Assembly (NCBI GenBank): GCA_014529385.2
Contig: CM043971.1
Span: forward strand, 84,423,340 to 84,487,339
Source of the DNA: Adiantum capillus-veneris
Taxonomy: Eukaryota; Streptophyta; Polypodiopsida; Polypodiales; Pteridaceae
Direction: 5' to 3'
Length of the DNA: 64,000 nucleotides
Shown here: positions 19,500 through 30,320 of the stretch, piece after piece
How positions within the stretch are numbered: the stretch's first letter is position 1
Layout: each line of letters opens with the position of its first letter
The notes under the pieces: model-generated
The model's input: only the letters and a program-made list of their open reading frames with translations
Databases searched by the model: none
Told to the model about the DNA's origin: nothing
Translations under genes and position numbers: made by a program

Positions 19500-21124
19500 T
19501 GTCATAAAATCTAATATCTAACTAACCCAAATGATTTTCTCATATTAAATTGATCACTTAATGTGGGAGAATAAACGGGAACAAGTGTTAAGATATAGGT
19601 ATGTGCTTTTAGATCTATCTCAACACGGGGCCAATGTAAAGGGGCCCAAAAGGGAGATGGTCTATCAAAGAGCAAGGCTAACCAATGGAGCATAAGACCT
19701 TAGGGTTAGCTTCATTGAAGACCTCCAATAAATATGTGTAAAAGTCCTTTTGACCTTAAGTAAGCTAAGGCTGAGCTTGAGGTGGGAACCCGGCCCAAGC
19801 TCGAGGTGCTTGTCCTGCTTGAGGTGCTTGTCATGCTTGAGGTGTTTTTCATGCTTGAGGTGCTTGATTAAGATGCTTGAGGTGCTTGACTGGCTCCATG
19901 CTTGAGGTGCTTGACTTGCTGCATGATTAAGGTACTTGAGGTGCCTTGAGAAGCTTGCCTGAGATGCTTGTGGGAACACCCCCTAGTTCAAGTGCTTTGT
20001 CATGCTTGATGAGTAAGGTGCTTGATCACCTAAAGTCAAAATCAATCCTACAAGAGGGGGGGCGAGCCCTTTTCCTAGGAGCTAGAGAGAGAACACCCAC
20101 TCACACACACAAGGGAAGCCCCAACTTGAAGAGGCAGCAAGGACACATGTCAGGCCCCTACCCATGTTACCTTCATGTGTTGCTTGAAGCCTATTGGCTA
20201 AGCTTCAAAGGGGTCCAATGATAAATTACATGAATTATCTAATTGTTTTAGCATTTATCAAGTCCTCTCTCTCAAAGGGGAAAGGGGGACACTTGTCCCA
20301 AGGCTACCCATGTTGCTTGTAATGGCTCCTGCTTGTGATTGGCTAGGCCTGGAGGGGTCCAATGAGCTTCAGGCATGAGCTACAAGGGGGGGTCGACCCA
20401 AGCAAGCTAGGGGGGTGCCTAGGGGGTATACTCACCCACACACACTCACAATCACTCTCATTGTGTGCTATGCAAAGTGCAAGAGCTCCCTCTCCAAGCA
20501 AGTAGAGGTTGAGAGCCTACACCAACACTCTTGGCTATGGAGTGCAAATCCAACCAAGAGCCATGCTTCAATGATTAAGCTTGCCATCTCCTTCTTCTTC
20601 ATTACTATGCTATTATGTATGCTAGCAACAAGAGTATGATAAGTGAGGAACTAATTCTTTCTCCTACGAAATGTTTCTTCTTCCTCTTCCCTACCCTCAT
20701 TCCCTGCTAGCTCTCTCCACCTTCGAAGGTGTTTGAGGTCTTGGGACTGAGGCTTGGGATAGTTAAAGCTTTCTTCAAGTTTATGTTATGTTTGTGGTGC
20801 ATGAAGCCTTCCATCTTCATGGCATCACCTAGGTCACAAGGAACACAAAGACTGTATTGTAACAAGTCTCTCTTTATGGGAGAAATCATAATACAAATGC
20901 CTATTGGAGGGGGGACCGGCTCCACATAAATCCGGTCCTCAATTGTTGTCATGCTCTCTAAATTCTCTCTCTTGCAAAAGTATTGTCTATGCCAAGTTAA
21001 CTAATTGCTATGATTATGTTGCTATCTTCAATTATGTCTACCCGCTATGCTCACAAAATCATTTCTTGAAAGTACTCTCATTAAATTCCGCTATTCTCAA
21101 ATTGAATAGGCAAATTCCATTACA
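19500..21124 (+). repeat. A2 3' LTR
   Basis: 1625 bp, TGTCATAAAA to CCATTACA, near-identical to 12319-13943. Contains the CTTGAGGTG minisatellite at 19776-19971. At 21125 the sequence changes to element B coding sequence on the minus strand. Confidence 0.88.
20707..20952 (-). CDS. Antisense ORF in A2 3' LTR (copy of 13526-13771)
   Basis: Identical 81-codon minus-strand ORF in the second LTR copy. Confidence 0.3.
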   Translation of the reverse strand: MTTIEDRIYVEPVPPPIGICIMISPIKRDLLQYSLCVPCDLGDAMKMEGFMHHKHNINLKKALTIPSLSPKTSNTFEGGES

Positions 21125-21660
21125 TTCCTCGGTCCACTCGAAGTGTGTAATCAAACTATACATGGTTTTTGTAATTATAGCGTACATGTAGATGCACCGT
21201 CGGTAATGTCCACAATGCCCCATGAAGGCTTGTAACCCCTTGACTGTTGTTGGTCTAGGCAAATCAACAATGACATGAATTTTTTCAATATCAGTAGCTA
21301 TGCCATTTTTAGACACTATGTGTCCAAGAAAATTTTCCTTGTCTATCCATGAATGTACACTTTTCAGGATTTAAGCAAATCCTATAAAGTCTACATTTTT
21401 CGAATACCATTTTGAGGTGTTCAAAATGATCAGCCCGGATTGATGAATGTACGCATAGATCATCCATATATACTTCTAAGAATTTCAGAAGATATTCTTT
21501 AAAAGCATGGCTCATCAACCTTTCAAATGTGGTTGGAGCATTAGTTAACCCAAATGGCATAGCCCGATAGGCAAAAACACCCCATTCTGTTGCAAAAGCA
21601 GTTTTATGTTGATATTTTGGGTCAACCAAAAGTAGACTGTATCCCAAAAAGCTATCTAAG
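21125..21660 (-). pseudogene. Element B reverse transcriptase, C-terminal half
   Basis: Two minus-strand blocks overlap slightly in different frames. The block 21647-21309 has SLLLVDPKYQHKTAFATEWG, RAMPFGLTNAPTTFERLM and the catalytic VYMDDLCVHS. The block 21316 leftward has DIEKIHVIVDLPRPTTVKGL and ends in THFEWTEE at the insertion point, which is the usual join between the reverse transcriptase connection and RNase H. RNase H itself is not found on either side of the family-A insertion. Confidence 0.78.
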
Positions 21661-22036
21661 AAGCTTTAATCCTCTTTTCCTGCAACTCGTTCTAAAACAT
21701 GCTCAGTGATTGGAAGAGGCCCAAGTTGTCTCTAATGGTAGTTGCATTCACCTTTTTGAGATTAACACACACTCGTAATTTTCCATTCTTCTTGGGTACT
21801 ACCACAATTGGAGACACCCAATCTGTGTGTTCAATTTTGTAAATGGATTCAGCTTCCTTTAGTTTTTCAATTTCTTCTTTTATCTTCCTGGAAAATGTTT
21901 CATTATACGTGTATGGCCTTTTTCTACTTGGTTTTGCATCATCTCTCATGGGTATGGTATGCTGATAGATTTTAGGATCAACACCCTTGAGATCCTTGTA
22001 AGACCAAGCGAAGATATCTCGGTATTCTTTTAGCAA
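21661..22036 (-). pseudogene. Element B reverse transcriptase, N-terminal half
   Basis: Begins LKEYRDIFAWSYKDLKGVDP, a hallmark of OTA-type reverse transcriptases, then HTDWVSPIVVVPKKNGKLRV and CVNLKKVNATT. The usual Asp of the CVD motif is Asn here. A stop (HVLERVAGKED then TAA) separates it from the YMDD half. Confidence 0.75.
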
Positions 22037-22830
22037 GTTGAGGAAGAGCTCTTCCTCTTCTTCTGTTAGGTCATTCGCAATGTAAGAAGGTCTAGGATCT
22101 CATCCTGGTTCAACCAGGTCTATCTTTTCAGCATTTTCAGGCCCTTCGTAGGACTCGCCCTATTTCCGTAGTTCCCTAACAGGTTATTTGACTATGATTT
22201 TTTTTATCTTGGAGAGTGTAATTTTTGTAATGGGATGGAACACTCATTACATCCTTACCATCCTCTTACGTGGTTTCCATTTTGGTCGTCTATATCTCCT
22301 TTGGAGCGCTTTTCAACTCTTGATATTTTTTTTCCGCTCGACACGTGTCATGAGTGGTTTCTTATCTTGTGGGTTTTCTTGAGTATCCTTCCTTGGTTTT
22401 CTCGATGTTTTAGACATTTTTTAATTTTGTTTGAAGGATATCTACGAGTGATTTTGTCCTTAATACAATCATTTGCATCTATCTGCATCAAGATTTGTGT
22501 TCTACTAGAGACTGATGGCATAGGTCGTGTTTTCATGTTTCTGGTGTCTCTTTTTCATCTATACCATTTTTGTCTTCTCGATTTCTTGCTAGGAAAGTCA
22601 AAAAACTTTTTCTCTGCTACTTTCAAGCTTAGCTTAGCTCTCATATGTTCTTTTTCTGACCTCGAACCTTCTGAGGTAGCTGAGTATTCATCTAACTCAT
22701 CTGTTGCATCATAATAGAGGTCTGAAAAGACTTCTTGAGCTTTCATCAATTCCTTGGGTTCCACATCTTCGTCTTCAATGTTGAGGGTTGAAATCATTTG
22801 GATGGGAATTATGTCGTAGCCATACTCATT
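22037..22830 (-). pseudogene. Acidic linker between protease and reverse transcriptase, element B
   Basis: Minus-strand fragment 22797-22555 contains MISTLNIEDEDVEPKEL, then SEGSRSEKEH. It is Glu/Asp-rich and lacks a known domain. The remainder is broken in all frames. Confidence 0.4.
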
Positions 22831-24072
22831 TCAAAATTGAGTAGGCAAAGATGTATTCACAAATACATCCATTGTTGTTGGCTCAAACAAATGCTCTGGA
22901 AAGGGTTCAGATATATAGGCTTCGTCTGTGCAGTCCCTTTCTAGAATGCATTCTTCTCGTATTAAACTTCCATTTTCTGAAGCTCCACACATCCAAAAAG
23001 GAGTGGCTTTGTTTAACCAGGATGGAAGCTTAGTTTCAGCCGAAGAGACTGAATCAAACTCTTGTATGGATGTTTTCAAGACATCTCTATATGTGTGATC
23101 TTTTGGATTTACTCTTTTTATAGATCCCACTTGCTTCAAGTACAGATAATTGTTTTCCCAATCTTGGATAAATTGTACCTGTTGCATGAAAGGTCTTCCC
23201 AATATGATTTCATAATTGAGTTTTTTCCCAAAGTCTACTATGGCAGAAGTGTGTTGATATTCAATTCCATAGGAATTGACAATCACCTTTTCAAGAAGCC
23301 CTAATGGTCTCTCAATGTGTCCATCAACCAATTGCAACTTCATTTGAGTTTGTCTAATGGTTGGTTGTCCTCAGGATTCCCATGCTGCTTTCATGGCTAT
23401 GGCTATGCATGCTCCACTATCCAGTATTGGCATGGTTTCAATGTCATTATATTTCACTGGAAGGGTGGTGTTTCCTTCTTTCCCTTCGTAATATTCTCCG
23501 ACTTTGTTCATGGGATTTGATCGAATCTCTTTGTTGTCCATTTTGTTTTTCAATTTTCCCAAATTTTGTGAGATTAGCCCCATTATCCCTACCTTCTCTA
23601 GGGTTTTCTGTAGATCATTCCATAAATATGGTCTCACTTTTAACAGTTCTCCCAAGGTAAGAGTGCATTGGATGGGTGTAAACATGATTGAATGAATGTT
23701 GTCTTCTTCTAGGGTCTGTTTAGCCCTTTTTACTTGAGTGGTCCTACACACCATGGATTCATCTTTGTTATCTCCCAAGTAAGAAGGTAATGTTTTCAAG
23801 GTCAATGGTTTTGACAATCCTGAAGCTTCAGATCCGCAATCCCGGTACAAGGATTGTACATCCATATTCATATCAAAAGGTAGGTTATCCAAAGAGACTT
23901 CCTCTATAGGAGATGACTTTAGAGTTAGGCTCCCATCATTGATCTCTCTAACTTTTTTCCATAAGTGTCCTAGCCTGTCTTCCTCTACGAATGGAATTCC
24001 GTCTAAGGCATCTTCGCTATCCGGCACTATAAGTTTTAATTTTTCTGTTTCAAGGTGGGGTTCTACCACCAC
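22831..24072 (-). pseudogene. Element B protease region
   Basis: The block 24072-23371 ends with PVKYNDIETMPILDSGACIA, where DSGA is the aspartic-protease active site. After a stop and frame change, the block 23343-22831 supplies the rest: MKLQLVDGHIERPLGLLE, VNSYGIEYQHT and ILGRPFMQQVQFIQDWENNY. Together these form a retropepsin in its usual place upstream of reverse transcriptase. The N-terminal 200 codons of the first block are a linker of unknown role (MVVEPHLETEKLKLIVPDSE). It processes the polyprotein in active elements; this copy is dead. Confidence 0.75.
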
Positions 24073-24085
24073 ATCAGGTTTTTCT

Positions 24086-24650
24086 TTAGCCTCTTACCAC
24101 AAGCTCCTCAGGTTTGGTGATACTTTCAAGCTTGGGTTTTTGTTTTTCTAGCATTTCTTGTGTGATTATTACCAAATTTTGATAAGCTTCTAGCTTAGCT
24201 GCTTCCATGTCTGGAGAAGGATAGTTTTTCCATTTGTTTTCCATGTTTTGACCGGCTCTAAGTCGTGCTTGGTAGGCTTCCAAGGCAGCATTAATAGGCT
24301 CAAAAACTTTATCAACCAGAATGGATCCTCCAGATTTCACGGTTCTTTCCTTGATTTCACTTCTCAACTTTTCTTGGTAGCTTTTTTACTTTCTTCTCGA
24401 TTTTAACCCGTTGTTTTTGTTTTCTCATCTCATATCTTTTGCTTCTGCTTCTTTTGATTCTTTGAGAGGAAACTTTTGTATTTCCGAATCATCAGAGGAG
24501 TTGTGTTTCTTTTTCTTGTCCTGGGCTCTAGTGATTACCTTGATTGAAACAATTGGTTCACTCTCTGATGAGCTACTAGGTATCACTAGGACTACGTTTA
24601 TTACTGTTTTACGCTTGTTTAAAGGATTTTTAGGAAAATCTTCTGGAAAT
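24086..24650 (-). pseudogene. Gag-protease linker of element B
   Basis: Minus strand. Contains the basic/Ser-rich segment (IPSSSSESEPIV, KVITRAQDKKKKHNSSDDS) shared with 1-270, then a helical segment at 24367-24086 (FEPINAALEAYQARLRAGQN, KLEAYQNLVIITQEMLEKQK). It is predicted coiled coil by composition and its function is unknown. Confidence 0.55.
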
Positions 24651-24655
24651 TGTCC

Positions 24656-25354
24656 TCAACATTGTATGCAATAGGCTTCAGATGGCTTGAGGTTTTTGTT
24701 AGGCTTTGGAAATTCATTTTTCCAGTGATCATCAGCACCACGGCTGTGACAGTTTCCCGTTCTTGGCTTAATCATGGGTCTTACCATGGGAGGTCTGACA
24801 CCTTGATTAACTACATGATACATTGGTGGAGCATAAGTCATAGTTTCTTCCATTGGTGGTGGATGTAAATTATACCAATATCCTTCTACCATTATTGTAG
24901 ATGAACAGGGCTCCGCATAGGGTGTAACAGGCACTAATGCTTGTTCATCTATGACTCCTTCATAGTGCATGTACTTTACAGGCACTGCATTATGTCCTGG
25001 GTACGGAGGTTGTTGTCCCAACACAGATTGAGGTCTTCCCATGCCCATTGGTGGTCTTTGAGCTTGGGACATATTAGGCTGATATCTGTACATGGGTTGT
25101 CCTTGTGGCCTCATGGGCACGTACTGAACATTCCCATCATACTTTGGTCTAAAGTAGCACTCGTGGGTCTCATGGTTGGTCCATTTACCCTCAATTGCAC
25201 ACCATTTTTGTGGCCTAATTGATTGTCCTTGTTGAGTTATCCCTTGCTCTGGTCCCCTCATCATAGGTGCTTTTTGCATGTTGTTCATCGTGTCGTTCAT
25301 CCTTTTGAGAATATCTTCTATGGCTAAAAGTGGTGCTGCAACAGCTGTTCCCAC
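24656..25354 (-). pseudogene. Gag C-terminal part of element B (Pro/Gln/Met-rich, degenerate zinc knuckles)
   Basis: An open block of 232 codons. It contains a Cys/His cluster (WCAIEGKWTNHETHECYF), a long Pro, Gln, Met and Tyr-rich middle, and a C-terminal Cys/His motif (NCHSRGADDHWKNEFP) that looks like a zinc knuckle with its last Cys replaced. The final residues SEAYCIQC are followed by a stop. The position just before the linker and protease fits nucleocapsid. Confidence 0.6.
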
Positions 25355-25429
25355 TTGTGTTGGTTTAGTGGATGATGTTTTCTCGCTTTGGTTATCCTTA
25401 GGAACATCTTATTTATTAAAAATATCACA

Positions 25430-25900
25430 ATTGTCTCCTAAGTCAATAGCATCTGACACACACTCTTCTAGGGTTGCATGCTTTTTACTATAGAGTATAG
25501 CATGAAGCAGTCCCTCTAGAAACAATTATATGAGTCGTTCTTCTACAGGTGTCTCTAGCCCGAGGCATCTGGCAATGTATCCTTTCATTCAAGTTGCATA
25601 ATCCCTAAAAGACTCACCATGTTTCTGTTTAAAATTGTAGATTTTGAGCTACTGTATTATGTTTGATCCCTGTTTTGGAACAAGAAGCTACAAATCCTTG
25701 AGCTAATGTGTTCAAGTCCATGATTGACCTTGGTGGAATGTTTTGGAACCATGTCAATGCTTTTCCTTCTAATGTCATTCCAAACCCCTCGAATTGAGTA
25801 TGGAAATCGAATATACTTTCTGCTCTTAGCACTTGATTAAAGCTTGCTAAGTGGTTGTATGGATCCCCTGATCCACTATATTTTTTGACCCATCAGCTGG
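25430..25900 (-). pseudogene. Gag capsid-like part of element B
   Basis: The minus block 25832-25629 reads AESIFDFHTQFEGFGMTLEG then ALTWFQNIPPRSIMDLNTLA, the usual pattern of a Ty3/gypsy Gag domain around the WF/WW motif. Continuation in other frames (GLLHAIL, KRLIGNLQ-like) is broken. Confidence 0.6.
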
Positions 25901-26113
25901 TCTGATGTGTCTGTTCGGTTCAACTCCTGGTCTTCTGGCACTTGGTCCCATTTCGAGTCCTTCAAATCAGTCTGTTGGAAATAGTAGCTCATGTAGCCCT
26001 AGACTGGCCTTAGTGTCACCCGCTTTTCTATGTGATGAGGTGGTTTTTAGTTTCATAACATTACTCTCAGATGATCTCTCATGGCGTTCATCCCTTGGAA
26101 TTGTTTCTGGTCC

Positions 26114-26638
26114 TTATCCAAATATCCAATCCCTTATGGAATACCCTTGGTATGTGGTTTGTTCTACCTCCTCAGGAGTCATCATATCAAAGTTGTTGTT
26201 ATAACAATCCCTAAATAGGTAGGTTGGTAGGTCTGCTGATCCCTTATCTTTGATCTTGAAGATATAAATGATCTTCATGGCCGTTAGTTGTCCTGATTTG
26301 GAATGCAAAGTCCCCAGAAGATCTTTTATGTTTCTATCTTCCCAACAATAGACTCCGATCCTAGGATTATCCGTACTAAGCCATTTCAAAGGCTTCAAAT
26401 CTACTTGATTGTATCCCTCAAATTCTAAAGTTGGAGGTCCTTCTTTTGCTGACATACTTGGGATTATGGTGTTTACTTCTAACCCCCATTTGTCTACCAC
26501 ATCAGGGTTTTTGACTTGTACATATTGAGTTTCGTTTCTGTCCACATACATTTTTCCTTGTTTGTTTGCCCTAATCTCTTCTTCGAACTCAATACCATGG
26601 TCATTAATGCGAATAGCATACTCCTCATTATGGTCCAA
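26114..26638 (-). pseudogene. First ORF of element B, Gag N-terminus
   Basis: 174 codons from ATG 26638 (MDHNEEYAIRINDHGIEFEE). Contains VQVKNPDVVDKWGLEVNTII and LPTYLFRDCYNNNFDMMTPE, and ends near GYSIRDWIF. I recognise no named domain. It is the first ORF of element B and is in line with the Gag blocks that follow on the same strand. Confidence 0.45.
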
Positions 26639-27284
26639 CTAAACCTGGGCTCCATGGCGGTTAGTTTTGTAAAAAGAGAGTATATGTTTATAGCGCATTG
26701 TCGTTCTGGTTTTCGAGTGAGTCAAATAAGAAGACATTTGAGATGTTGAATCTGAAAAAGTGTCTCAGACTTCTTCAAGAATTGTGTGCAAGGAATTGCC
26801 TTGAATCACACTTTCTTGGGTGGATACTCTACTGGAGGTTTCTTCGAGTATGCCTTGATTTCCTAGTAAATGACCAGATCTAAGGTTCATATAGACTTAT
26901 GAAGCCGTGGATAGAGTACTCACCTTTTGGATTGACTTGTTATCAATTTCCACTTGATTCGATCACAGCTTTCTGTCAAGCCACTGATTCCTCGCCTACA
27001 ACTTGATTCCTGTAAATTTGATCAAGTTAGCTATTCTTCTATAAAGACAGTATAGTTTTTGCTAACTCTCGTGATTAGTCTATGTGTATCACTTCAAATC
27101 AAGATATGGGAGTCAAAAATTGACTTTAGCAAAAAATCAAAGGATTAATCAGCAACATGGAACCTGAGTGAACATGTACCAATTCGGATCCGATTGAACC
27201 CAGAATTTCCCGGTGGCTTTGTATTATGCTGGTCTAACACTTTACAAGTTCAAAAGTCAAAACTGATATCCCTGGGTAGCAGTA

Positions 27285-27306
27285 GTAAATAATCGTGATT
27301 ATTTAC
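27285..27306. repeat. Palindrome copy 4
   Basis: GTAAATAATCG then TGATTATTTAC: one base off a perfect 22-bp palindrome. Confidence 0.75.
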
Positions 27307-27463
27307 TTTTGCTAGTTTTTTGCACTTTTTGGATTGTTTTGGCAAGTATACAACTTGTTAAAGTCCTTGGACAAGTTTGGACAAAATCTGATCAAGTTTA
27401 TCAACTGTTTTGTGTCCGTAGACTCTAATCCGTAGTCAAAACTGATATCCCTGGGTAGCAGTA

Positions 27464-27485
27464 GTAAATAATCGTGATTATTTAC
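27464..27485. repeat. Palindrome copy 5
   Basis: Same sequence as copy 4, 179 bp further on, inside the second duplicate. Confidence 0.75.
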
Positions 27486-27745
27486 TTTTGCTAGTTTTTT
27501 GAACTTTTTGGATTGGTTTGGCAAGTATACAACTTGTTAAAGTCCTTGGACAAGTTTAAACAAGTTTGGACAAAATCTGATCAAGTTTATCAACTGTTTT
27601 TTGTCCGTAGACTCTGATTTCAAGAATCTGGCTTAACTTTCACTTTTGTGATCCAAACTTCACCAAATTGATTTGTGAGGTCTACTTGATATGCTTGACC
27701 TTGTGGTATGCGCAAATTTGTAAAATTTGCAAATTTTAAGAAGAT

Positions 27746-27767
27746 GTAAATAATTGTGATTATTTAC
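27746..27767. repeat. Palindrome copy 6
   Basis: GTAAATAATTG then TGATTATTTAC. It lies outside the duplication, so it is independent of it. Confidence 0.7.
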
Positions 27768-27879
27768 TCCAGCTAAATTTTTGCAAACTTTTGTCCCAAC
27801 TCTGACACAGATTTGTTAAGCACCTCAAGTTAAGGTCACTAGCCAAATGGACAACCCCAAAGTTCTTATGCTGCTAATG

Positions 27880-28600
27880 CACAAAATCCTCCATGTTTGG
27901 ATGTTAAATGCTTTAAATGTGGAGAGTTGGGACATTATCAAAATAGATGTCTACGTCTAACTAATAGAGCAGTAGTAGCAACTAAAGCAAACCAAAGACA
28001 TTGCCCTTTTGGACATAATGGTGGATGAGGTGGTGGACGAGGTAGAGGGAGAGAAAGAGTATCTAGGGCCTTTTGAAGAGGACAAGGTAGGAATGCCCAT
28101 ACCCATGCAATCATAAGAGAGCCTACCCTTGGTGAAGAAGAAAAGAGAGCAACTATTTATGCAGTTATTGACAAACGTGGAGCTCAAAGACAATTTTTTG
28201 TTATTCAAACACTAGTCACCCATCAAGGTAAATCTTTTAATCTCCTTATCAATTGTGGTAGTACTTATTCTTTTATATCCCCAAAATGCCTGCAAAAGTT
28301 GAACCTGAATAAAAAACAAGCTAAACCCATGGAAATAGAATTGGATAATGGGAAAACCATGGTATGACAACATTCTAGGGGAACCCTTGATTTTCAACTA
28401 GGAGATCATGCTACTTCAACTTTCTTTAGAACCCTACCAGTTGGGATGTATGATGGGATTCCTGGATTGGATTGGTTATCTAGAAATCAGGATAGCATCC
28501 ACTATGGCCAAGGTAGTTTGAGCTTTAGGGATAGTCAAGAAAAGAAAGTTGATGTACAGGGAAAGTATGGGATTCCAAGGATTCTATTAGTTAAATAAAT
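27880..28600 (+). pseudogene. Relic C: gag zinc knuckle and protease
   Basis: Plus-strand CCHC knuckle CFKCGELGHYQNRC (27909-27950), then a protease relic with LINCGSTYSFISPKCLQKL near 28245, where the catalytic Asp is Asn, and GIPGLDWLSRNQDSIHYGQG near 28460. Stops are frequent. The order and motifs match a chromovirus. The upstream part of gag and any 5' LTR are absent. Confidence 0.7.
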
Positions 28601-28679
28601 TTGTCTTCTCAAATGTATGAGAGCTAGAAAACAAATACTTGTGGTCAAGTTGAATAAGGTCGATCCAAAATCAAGCAGT

Positions 28680-29560
28680 ACAAAACCCTTTTGGCTTCAT
28701 GAATACTCAGATGTATTTCTTGAAGATCTCACCTCTCTTCCTCCTAGATTCTCCTAGGTAGTGAGCCAATGTCAAATAGACCTTATAAAATGGCGCTACC
28801 AAAGGCCATTGAATTGAAGGAACAACTTTGTCAACTTATAGAACATGGATTTATGAGACCAAATAAATCAAGTTGGAGAGCAGCAATACTCTTTCAAAAG
28901 AAGAATGATGGGACTCTACGGCTCTTCATTGATTATAGAGGACTAAACTAGGTAACAGTTAAGAACAATTGTCCTATACCACAAATTGGGATCAAATATT
29001 CCAAAGATAGACTTCAGCACTTGATATGGACATTTTGAATTTATAATAATGTCATTTGGTCTGATTAATGCTCCGGCTACATTCAATAGATTGATGCAAG
29101 ATATATTTAGACCTTATCTATAAGATTTTGTTCTTGTATTATTTGATGATATTATAATCTACTCAAGAATGAAAAGGAACATGAAGGCCACATGAGGAAG
29201 GTGTTGAATATTCTTGAAGAACACAAGCTATATGCAAAGTTGAGCAAGTGTTCATTCTTCACTCCAAGGATTTAATATTTGGGATTTATTGTTTTGCATG
29301 AAGGAATCTTAGTGGACCTTGCTAAAGTTCGAGACATTCAATGAATGGCCACAACCATCTATTGTAAGTGAGCTTAGAGGATTCTTGGGAATCACAGGGT
29401 AGTATAGAATCCTTATAAATGATTATACAGTGATCGTTTCACTCTTGACTGGCCTTCTAAAGAAAGGGGCTAGGAACCAATACACCAAGAAAGGTTTGAC
29501 CAATTTAAGCAATATGTGACTATAACACCATGCCTAAAGCTACTAGATTTCAATCAGGTC
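28680..29560 (+). pseudogene. Relic C: reverse transcriptase
   Basis: Pieces in order: FWLHEYSDVFLEDLTSLPPR near 28690; SNRPYKMALPKAIELKEQLC, SSWRAAILFQKKNDGTLRLF and IDYRGLN at 28769-28951; then, after an internal deletion, [20 protein letters not shown] near 29045 and the catalytic LVLFDDIIIYS near 29130. Many stops and frameshifts. A long-dead copy. Confidence 0.7.
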
Positions 29561-29780
29561 TTTGAAGTTGTCACATTGATGCCAGTGGAATAGCACTTGG
29601 AGGAGTATTAGTTCAAGAAGGGAAACCAATAGATTTCACCTCACATAAGATTAATATTCATGAAAATAACAACCCCATTCATGAACTCAAATTATTGGTA
29701 GTAATTCATGCACTGAAGTTGTGGAGACACTACTTATTACAAAGAAATTTTTGACTTATAACCAACCATAAGAGCTTAAA
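29561..29780 (+). pseudogene. Relic C: RNase H
   Basis: Plus-strand IDASGIALGGVLVQEGKPID, then IHELKLLVVIHALKLWRHYL and LITNHKSLKW. The third acidic position (usually TDH) is TNH. Broken by stops. Confidence 0.65.
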
Positions 29781-30320
29781 GTGGATCCTCATCGGAGCAA
29801 CCTTGAATATGCGACAAAGAAATGGGTAAAACTTTTGCAAGAGTATGACTTTGACATTATCTGTTGTCCCAAAAAGGAAAACATGGTTGCAAATTCACTC
29901 AGTCAAAAACCCATTTTGAGCCTCATATCTACACCCAACAACCCGATCATTGAGAAGATTACGGAATTTGCATCATCTGATCTAGAGTATCAAAGGCAGC
30001 TTAACCTTGTTCAATCTAGAGAATCAAAGAATATACTTTCAATGCTACACTTCTCATGTGATGGAACTTGTTTCTATTATAGAGATAGGTTCTATGTATC
30101 AATGGATCCTAACTTAAAGAAGGCTATATTGTTTGAGGCCCAAGATATCCCTACTCCTGGACACCCAAGCTATGCAAATACTCTCAATGCTATACACAAA
30201 ATATTTTATTGGATTGGGAAAAAGGAAGATGTGTTATGCTATGTTTGCCAATTCTTGACATGCCAAAGGATTAAAGATGAGAGAGTTAAACTTCCCGCTA
30301 AACTTCAACCACTGAACAAA
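29781..30320 (+). pseudogene. Relic C: integrase zinc-binding region
   Basis: Open for 180 codons. The start covers the end of RNase H (YDFDIICCPKKENMVANSLS), followed by HPSYANTLNAIHKIFYWIGK and CYVCQFLTCQRIK, a degraded H2C2 zinc module. Confidence 0.65.

Larger units (their letters stand above)
12319..21124 (+). mobile_element. Complete chromovirus A2 (LTR to LTR)
   Basis: 8806 bp: LTR 12319-13943, primer binding site 13945-13956, leader, gag-pol 14359-19140 with one stop, polypurine tract 19487-19496, LTR 19500-21124. The two LTRs show only one difference that I noticed. Inserted in the pol gene of element B on the opposite strand. The first 5 bp after the 3' LTR are TTCCT, and the same 5 bp occur at 8427-8431 where A1 begins. 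Confidence 0.88.
27255..27622. repeat. Direct tandem duplication, about 179-bp unit
   Basis: AGTCAAAACTGATATCCCTG starts at 27255 and again at 27434. The units stay nearly identical through the palindrome and the segment AAGTCCTTGGACAAGTTT. The second has a 10-bp internal repeat (AAACAAGTTT). Each unit carries one palindrome. Confidence 0.85.
26639..27850 (-). other. Leader of element B with palindromes and a tandem duplication
   Basis: About 1.2 kb without coding sequence on either strand, 5' of the first ORF of B. It holds three palindromes and a direct duplication of about 179 bp. I could not locate a 5' LTR of B. The right end merges with relic C near 27850. Confidence 0.45.

Noticed and set aside
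4007-27767. CRISPR-like reading of the repeated palindromes with near-constant spacing
   Set aside because: Only a few copies, spacers of 180-290 bp, a plant genome context and no cas genes.
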